A stretch of 64,000 nt of DNA from the NCBI GenBank assembly GCA_039720395.1, contig CM077824.1:22096013-22160012 (forward strand), read 5' to 3'. Origin of the DNA: Liquidambar formosana. Lineage: Eukaryota > Streptophyta > Magnoliopsida > Saxifragales > Altingiaceae. Below are positions 57,285-64,000 of the stretch, in pieces. Below the pieces are notes generated by a model. The model was not told the DNA's origin and searched no databases. It was given only the letters and a program-made list of their open reading frames with translations. Position 1 is the first letter of the stretch. The number at the start of each line of letters is the position of its first letter. A program made the translations under genes and the position numbers.

Positions 57285-60200
57285 ATGGCCGACGAAAGAA
57301 CTAGTGAGGGGCACTTTGACCTTGAGGCTTGCCTGAAAGCCATCATGGCCAAGCTTGACCATACCGCCGAGACATCCGATACCGCATTGAAATGGCTCAA
57401 GAGAACCAACAGAAGATGGCGGATCTTGAACAAAATGGCTCTAAGGCCCATTCCTCGGGTATACCTCATGGGGCTGGCACCGAAGAGGGACCTCAATCCA
57501 ATGAGAACACCAAGACAAGGAGGGAAAGTAGCTCGAAACCTGAGGTCACCGACCTAGAAGGGGAAGCTAAGGGGAAAGGTTCTAGCAGTGATTCCGTGTT
57601 AGCTAGTAAGGTAGAAGCATTGGAGAGAACCATAAATGGGATTCGCAGGGCTGATGACATGGTTGATGTGCGGACTCTATCCCTGTTTCCAACGGCTCGT
57701 ATTCCACTACAATTCAAGATGCCGGAGTTAGAAAAGTTCGATGGGACGGGTTGCCCTAAGACTCATTTGAAGATGTACGTGCGAGCTATGCACCCTCGAG
57801 GGGCTACTGACGAGCTTTTAGCTCAAATGTTCCATGAAACCTTGGCCACTTCTGCTTTGAAATGGTTCTTATCCTTGGATGATAATAGAACCCGGACTTG
57901 GGAAGACATATGCAATGAGTTTTCAGAGCACTACAAGTATAACACAGAGGTGGACGTTACTCGAAGGGACCTAGAAACTACCAAGCAAGGGGCTCATGAA
58001 ACTTTCTCCGCTTACATTACAAGGTGGAGACAAAAGGCGTCGAGAATGACGGATAGGCCAAATGAGGAGGACCAAATTCAGTTAGTGGTTAAGAACCTGC
58101 TGCCCGTGTATCACAAGCACCTATTTGCCCACTATTTCCCAAATTTCAAAGCTCTCATTGGGGCTGGCACGCAGGTTGAAGATGCTATCAATGATGGGAC
58201 AATCAAGACTGAGGAAGTGAGGAGTCGCAAGACAAACTTTACTGGGAAGAACAATGCCGAGGTCAACACCATAACTCAACCAATCCAACCCTTTTCTCTC
58301 AATGATGTCAACCCACCTCGCCAATTCACTGACCTATTCATGCCACTCGAAAGAGTCCTTGAAAAGCTCATAAGTCGTGACCTATTGAAGCCACTCGACC
58401 CAAGACCTCCACCAAATCCCTTACCCAAGAGCTACAATGAGAATGAGTACTGCAAGTACCATCAATCCAAAGGCCATGCCACCAATCGCTGTATTCACCT
58501 TCGCCACCAAGTCCAAGACCTCATTGACAAGCAAGTCATTTCACCACCAACCCGTCCAAATGTCACCCGTAATCCTCTCCCATCACACAACAACACACCC
58601 CCACCTAACACCATAAATGCCATTGGGGTTGAATCCTCTCGCCCTCGCCATCCCATAAGACAATACACTCCGCTCCCCATGACCTTAACCCGTCTCTTCA
58701 CCATTTGCCGCAATAACAGCCTTATCATGCCATTTCCACCAAAGCCAAGACCATCAACCCCTCACCAATATTGCCAATACCATCGTGCACCCGGCCATGA
58801 CACCGAGGCTTGTTCTATACTAAAGAAGATCATCCAAGACCTCATTGACCAAAAAGTTTTGTTGTTGCCAAAGAAATCTATCCAACAAGAGTTGAAAGAA
58901 AGATATGAAGCAGGGGATCCTCAGGTTGGCCTATTAGGTGAAGCGTCGGGGAAATATGATTACTATGTGCTGTACTCAAGCCCAAGTCTGATATCAGATG
59001 AGCCGATAGTCCCTTCAGGTTGGGATGACTTGCCGACAGAGATGGAGAGCATTGACATGATAGAATGGGATGACTTAATGAATGACTCCGAGGAAGTCCA
59101 TGACATATGGGCTAGCGATGATGAGTTGGACCATATAACCAGAGGGGGTCGCCATTTCAAGCCTCCCCACCTAGAATCTGAAAATCCGTTGGAAGATTTG
59201 GAAGGGCAGAGGCGTCCTAGCTTGCAAGAAGAAGAGGATGAAGTGCTTAGGCAGCTGAAGAAGACCAATGCCAACATTACTATTTGGGGCTTACTCATGG
59301 CCTCGCATAAGCACAGACAGACCGTGTTGAAACTGTTGAATCAGATACAAGTGCCTGTCGACACATCCCCCGAGGGATTGGTACATTTGGTGAATCCAAC
59401 TCCCAAGAACTCAACCATCGTGTTCACCGATGTAGACCTACCTAAAAGCGGGCCGAGCCATTCTCAAGCTCTCTATGTGACCGTTGACACTATGGGGAAG
59501 AGGGTTCCCACCGTTCTTATCGACAATGGGTCCGCACTGAATGTATGTCCTCTCCGAACTGCCACTGTTTTGGGTTTGGGACCCACTGATTTCACGCCAT
59601 CTGGGCAGACCGTAAGAGCTTATGACAACACCCGCCGAGAAGTAATAGGGGTGGTTACTTTGCCTCTTATCATGGGACCCACTGAATTTAGGGTAGAATT
59701 CCAAGTGTTGGATGTGCCGTTATGTTTCAACTTGTTGTTGGGCCGACCTTGGATCCATCCTGCTGGGGCTGTGCCATCTTCACTCCATCAAAAGGTGAAG
59801 TTTCCATATGAAGGAGCCATAGTAACGCTTCAAGGGGACTATGAATTGAAACTCGCAGGTGTGCCTATATGTGAGATACAACCTGAATCAGCAGCGATAC
59901 TGCTATCTGGGTTTGATTATGTCCAATGCATTGAGAAAGAGCTGAATGAATCATCACGCCATTACTCTTCTATAAAGCAGTACATCCCATATACTTTTTA
60001 TCCAAGTTCCGACCCAGCCGTGGCAGATAAAAGTTTTGGTGATAGATACTTCACAGAAGGGCCGAATCCTCAAAGTTTGACAAGTTGGTACCACTCTATC
60101 CAAGATCTATATGGAAGCTTGAAAGAGGAAGACTGGGCAGAGAACCTTGATGCGGGGGCTATGACTGAAATGTTCCAAGACATGATCCTCACCGTGGAAG

Positions 60201-60337
60201 ACTCGACCATTGAAGAACTCCAGGGTTCATCCATTAGCCATGCTACCATGCCATTCCTGAATTGGTACCTTGAATGTGGTGTCATTGCGGAGATCCATGA
60301 AGAAGAAGACCTTGGCCTACCTGATAGCAGCTTGTAG
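57285..60337 (+). pseudogene. gag-pro polyprotein, frameshifted, G-patch replaced (E4)
   Basis: Starts MADERTSEGH at 57285; after codon AAA near 57391 one base is missing compared with E3 (TTGAA|ATGGCT), and the long 981-codon frame from 57392 continues. Domains: retrotransposon gag (about residues 105-275, CPKTHLKMYVRAM, YITRWRQKAS), two C-x2-H-x4-H-x4-C motifs (YCKYHQSKGHATNRC, YCQYHRAPGHDTEAC), protease with LIDNGSALNV (near 59518) and LLLGRPWI, then KVKFPYEGAIV. Instead of the E1 G-patch there are 59 foreign codons (59944-60120), in frame, followed by the usual acidic end EEDWAENLD. The stop is removed if the intron is spliced. Confidence 0.9.
59944..60120 (+). other. 177-bp foreign segment replacing the G-patch
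   Basis: E1 and E4 match up to GAGAAAGAGCT and again from GAAAGAGGA. Between these points E1 has 462 bp (157-618) with the G-patch; E4 has 177 bp without similarity to anything else in the window. Both lengths are multiples of three, and the new segment is fully open (reads SSRHYSSIKQYIPYTFYPSS and on). Origin unknown; it could be host-derived. Confidence 0.75.
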
Positions 60338-60504
60338 GTGTCTTAGTTTAGTAATATTTCCCTAATTCAATAAGATGTATCTACTTTACTCACTTTATGG
60401 AGTCATAGTATTGATACAGATTTGTTTGTTTTCCTTCTTTCTTTTGTGTGTCATTCCCATTATTCCTAGTCAATAAAGTGTGCTTTCTTTCTCTATATAT
60501 GCAG
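60334..60504 (+). other. predicted 171-bp intron (E4)
   Basis: Donor GTAGGT, acceptor TATGCAG; same length and phase as E1. Confidence 0.72.
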
Positions 60505-63500
60505 TGTCTCTTTTCTCTCCTCTATGGATATTTATGGCATGGATATAGATCCTAGGAACGATGTCCCCCCGGAGCTCGTTGAGCAAAGGAAAAGGGGCGT
60601 CACCGAACCTAATATGGATGAATTGGAATCAATCAACTTAGGGACGAATGAATTGCCAAGAATAGTTAAAATTGGGAAAACCCTCTCCCCCGTTGAAAAA
60701 GAAAAGATGATCTCCCTCTTGAAAGCCAACATTATGGCTTTTGCATGGTCTTATGAAGACATGCCTGGCATCGACCCCGATATTGTGCAACACTATATCC
60801 CCACTAATTCCCTAAAGAAGCTGGTAAAGCAGAAACTCAGAAGATTAAAACCAGAATGGGCTCTAAAAGTAAAAGAAGAGGTAACTAAACAACTAGACGC
60901 GGGTTTCCTCCAAGTTGTGGAGTACCCCGAATGGTTGTCAAATATAGTGCCTGTGCCTAAAAAAGATGGGAAAGTAAGGATGTGTGTTGATTTCCGAGAT
61001 CTCAACGCCGCGAGCCCTAAGGATGACTTTCCTTTACCCCATATCGACGTGTTGGTGGATAGTACAGTGGGACATGCACTCCTCTCCTTCATGGACGGAT
61101 TCTCCGGGTATAACCAGATAAAGATGGCGCCTCAAGACATGGAGAAAACAGCCTTTATCACGCAATGGGGAACGTGCTGTTACAAGGTAATGCCTTTTGG
61201 CTTAAGAAACGCTGGGGCTACTTACCAAAGAGCAGCTACGACCTTATTGCATGATATGATCCATAAGGAAGTCGAGGTTTATGTCGATGATATGATCGTA
61301 AAGTCCGTGGATAGAGAAGGGCATTTCAAGGCACTAGAGAAATTCCTAGAGCGAGCAAAAAAGTACAATCTCCGTCTCAACCCACAGAAGTGCGCTTTTG
61401 GTGTCACTGCAGGCAAGTTATTGGGGTTTATGATCACTCAGAGAGGTATCGAAGTGGACCTAGGGAAGATAAAAGCTATTGTGGAGATGGAGCCGCCTAG
61501 TACTGAGAAGCAGATCCGAGGTTTTCTGGGAAGAGTTCAATACATAAGCCGATTCATTGCCAACTTGACCATGGTTTGCGAACCAATCTTCAAATTGCTT
61601 AAGAAAGGTGTGCCAAAAGTGTGGAACGAAGAATGCCAAGAGGCCTTTGAGACCATTAAGAGATACTTGAGCAATCCTCCAATCTTAGTTCCCCCACGGC
61701 AAGGCGCGCCACTTTTGTTATACTTAACGGTCACCGAAACCGCGACGGGAGCTATGTTAGCTCAATATCTTGAAGGGTCTACAAAGGAAAATGCCATTTA
61801 TTACTTAAGCAAGAAAATGACAGACTATGAAGTGAAGTACAATGCAATTGAAAAGGCTTGTGTGGCACTAGTATGGGCGACGCAGAAACTCCGGCACTAC
61901 ATGATGTCCTTCGAAGTGTTCTTGATAAGTCGCATGGACCCGTTGAAGTACCTGGTAGAAAGGCCAGTATTGTCATTCAGAACTGCTCGATGGTCAATTC
62001 TCCTCAATGAATTCGACATCAAGTACGTGAATCAGAAGTCTATCAAGGGAAGCGTCATCGCAGACTACCTAGCCAGCTGTCCGGTGTCATCATCCGCTCC
62101 GTTCAACAATCAATTCCCAGATGAGGACGTGCTAGAGATTGGTAGAAAAACTTGGAGAGTATACTTCGATGGGGCAGCCAATAAGAAAGGTTATGGGATA
62201 GGAGTCCTGCTGGTCTCACCCGAAGAGGCATTTACACCGTTGGCGGTCAAGTTGGGGTTCGAAGCCACCAACAACATTGCTGAATATGAGGCCTGTATCC
62301 TAGCATTGGAAGCGGCACTTGAATTGGGGATCAAAGAATTAGAAGTGTTCGGGGACTCGGCGCTAATCATTTGTCAGATAAAAGGGGAATGGAAAACTTG
62401 AGATGTGAAGCTGCTACCCTACCATGCCTATCTGGAAGCTCTAACCAAGGAGTTCTCAGAGATAGAGTTCAACTACCTTTCAAGGAACAAGAACCAGTTC
62501 GCCGATGCCTTGGCGACCCTAGCATCCATGGTGGAGATACCTGAAGGGGGAAATGTGAAACCGTTGGTAATAGAATGCCGAGACAAGCCTGTGTACTGTT
62601 GTGCAATCCGAGGAGGGGAAGTGAATGATGGCCGTCCGTGGTTCCATGACATAAAGAAGTTCATTGAAGAAAGGGAGTACCCAGAAGGAGCATCTCGCAT
62701 TGATAGAAAAACCCTAAGGCGGTTGGCAAGTCACTATGTACTTTGTGGAGGAAAGCTATATCGGAGATCATACGACGGGATCCACCTGCTGTGTGTCACC
62801 GAGGAGGAAGCCGAGCATCTGATTAAAGAAATCCATGAAGGGACAGGGGCTCCGCATATGAATGGCTATATGTTAGCTAAGAAAATCATGAGGTTAGGCT
62901 ATTATTGGTCCACCATGGAAAGAGACTGCCACGCACATGTCAAGAAGTGCCACAAATGCCAACTGTTCGCCAGTGGACAACATTTGCCTTCTATGCCTTT
63001 AACGAGTATGTCGTCACCTTGGCCATTCGCGGTGTGGGGGATAGATATCATCGGACAGATCAAGCCAAAGGCATCAAATGGGCATGAATACATCCTGGTT
63101 GCCATCGACTACTTCACTAAGTGGGTGGAAGCAGCGTCCTTCAAGACCTTGAATTCCAAGAAGGTAGCACAGTTCATACAGCACAGCATCATCTATCGAT
63201 ATGGGGTACCGCATAAAGTTATCTCAGACAATGGCCAGCACTTTCAGAAAGAAACCCATGAGCTCTTGCAAAAGTACGGCATAGTTCACCATCTGTCATC
63301 ACCATACCGTCCTCAAACTAATGGAGCGGTGGAAGCAGCTAACAAGAACATCAAGAAGATACTACAGAAGATTGCGGACTCGCACACAGACTGGCATGAG
63401 AAGTTGCCATTGGCTCTATGGGGTTACAGAACATCAATAAGGTCGTCAACAGGGGCTACCCCTTATTCTCTAGTTTATGGAATGGAGGCCGTGTTGCCAG

Positions 63501-63880
63501 TTGAATTGGAAGTTCCTTCACTAAGAGTTGCCGTGGAGAGCCAGATAACAGAAGTGGACTGGGTTAAGAGCCGCTATGATGAGTTAGCTTTGCTGGATGA
63601 AAGGCATTTAAGGGCGCTGTATCATGTTCAGGGGTATCAACGGAGAGTTGCCAGAGCATTCAACAAGCATGTCAAAGATCGAGGTCTAAAGAAAGGGGAT
63701 GTAGTGCTGAAAGAAATCAGAGCTCCAGTGTTCGATCCGCGGGGAAAATTCAAGCCAAGTTGGGGTGGGCCATACATTATCAAAGAGATATTGCCAGGGG
63801 CTGTTTGCCTCATGGATTTAGATGGAATTGAGTTCGCTCGTCCAACTAATTTGGACCAATTGAAAAAATATCATGTTTGA
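60505..63880 (+). pseudogene. pol: RT, RNase H, aRH, integrase with one stop (E4)
   Basis: As in E1, ATG 60524 to TGA 63878-63880, with one premature stop at 62399-62401 where E1 has CGA (Arg), a C-to-T change at a CpG. It splits the protein inside the archaeal-type RNase H (after IKGEWKT) into 625 and 491 codons. RT YVDD, RNase H, the remaining acidic residues, the zinc finger CHKCQ and the DDE core are all intact. There are few other differences from E1 (a one-codon deletion near 63795, some substitutions). Confidence 0.93.
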
Positions 63881-64000
63881 GGCCTGCTAGGTTGAAAACC
63901 CGTAAGGGCGGCCTAGGCAAAAGTTAAGGCATAAGAACTACGTAAGACCTGATTCTCCATTCAAAAACAAAAAAAAACAAAAAAACAAAAAAAAAAAAAA
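63881..64000 (+). ncRNA. post-pol conserved block, cut by window end (E4)
   Basis: Same as after E1 pol: GGGCGGCCTAGGCAAAAG, then GAACTACG (63935) and TCTCCAT, the 5' half of the pseudoknot-like fold, ending in the A-rich loop. Confidence 0.55.

Larger units (their letters stand above)
54506..64000 (+). mobile_element. E4: Tat-lineage element, runs off the right edge
   Basis: 5'-truncated LTR, PBS, leader, gag-pro, intron, pol and post-pol block. Nearly identical to E1 where they overlap. The LTR starts at the equivalent of LTR A 9555, so U3 and TATA are missing. The antisense ORF and 3' LTR are outside the window. Confidence 0.92.

Noticed and set aside
1..64000. tRNA, rRNA or host protein genes
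   Set aside because: None recognised; every convincing long ORF is retroelement-derived or the retroelement-borne antisense ORF.

Overview
The window is plant nuclear DNA, probably an angiosperm. I see no host gene, rRNA or tRNA. It is a nest of LTR retrotransposons: Ty3/gypsy elements of the Tat (Ogre-like) lineage in both orientations and one Ty1/Copia element. Evidence for Tat: a second archaeal-type RNase H between RNase H and integrase, a short intron between protease and RT, an extra antisense ORF after pol, tandem repeats before the 3' LTR, and a PBS (TGGCGACTCCACTGGGGA) of tRNA-Arg type (assigned from memory).

Layout. 1-11469: 3' part of plus-strand element E1 (end of protease/G-patch ORF, intron, intact RT-RH-aRH-INT ORF, antisense ORF, hairpin array, 3' LTR A). 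11470-14065: minus-strand fragment F1 of a near-identical element, cut by E1 and E2. 14066-27614: decayed element E2 (5' LTR B, gag-pro-pol riddled with stops, broken antisense ORF). 27615-34094: 5' LTR C of element E3, split by an inverted solo LTR of family B (29406-32865). 34095-35179 and 48307-49891: PBS, leader and decayed gag of E3, split by inverted solo LTR D1 (perfect GGTGG target duplication). D1 is itself split by a young Copia element (35660-45486, perfect CGCCT duplication). 49892-54505: inverted 3' LTR D2 and 3' UTR of a truncated minus-strand element. 54506-64000: element E4, with 5'-truncated LTR, PBS, leader, frameshifted gag-pro and pol with one nonsense codon, running off the window.

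In E1, E2 and E4 a first ORF (gag, two zinc-knuckle-like motifs, DNGSA protease, G-patch) would be joined to a second ORF (RT, RNase H, aRH, integrase) by removal of an intron; it is exactly 171 bp in E1, F1 and E4. The antisense ORF has its own TATA box 56 bp from its ATG in both copies.

The most unusual content is not protein. Several non-coding blocks keep base-pairing while their sequence changes between families: (a) a pseudoknot-like fold present in every LTR and again just after pol; (b) a U5 stem-loop with covarying stems; (c) long inverted repeats upstream of the LTR and antisense TATA boxes; (d) a roughly 2.2-kb array of hairpins with compensatory stem changes; (e) a hairpin next to the polypurine-like tract. 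The Copia element is also notable: its LTRs are nearly identical, but it carries only an intact gag plus pol debris, suggesting mobilisation in trans. All identities and pairings were judged by eye; no alignment or folding program was run.
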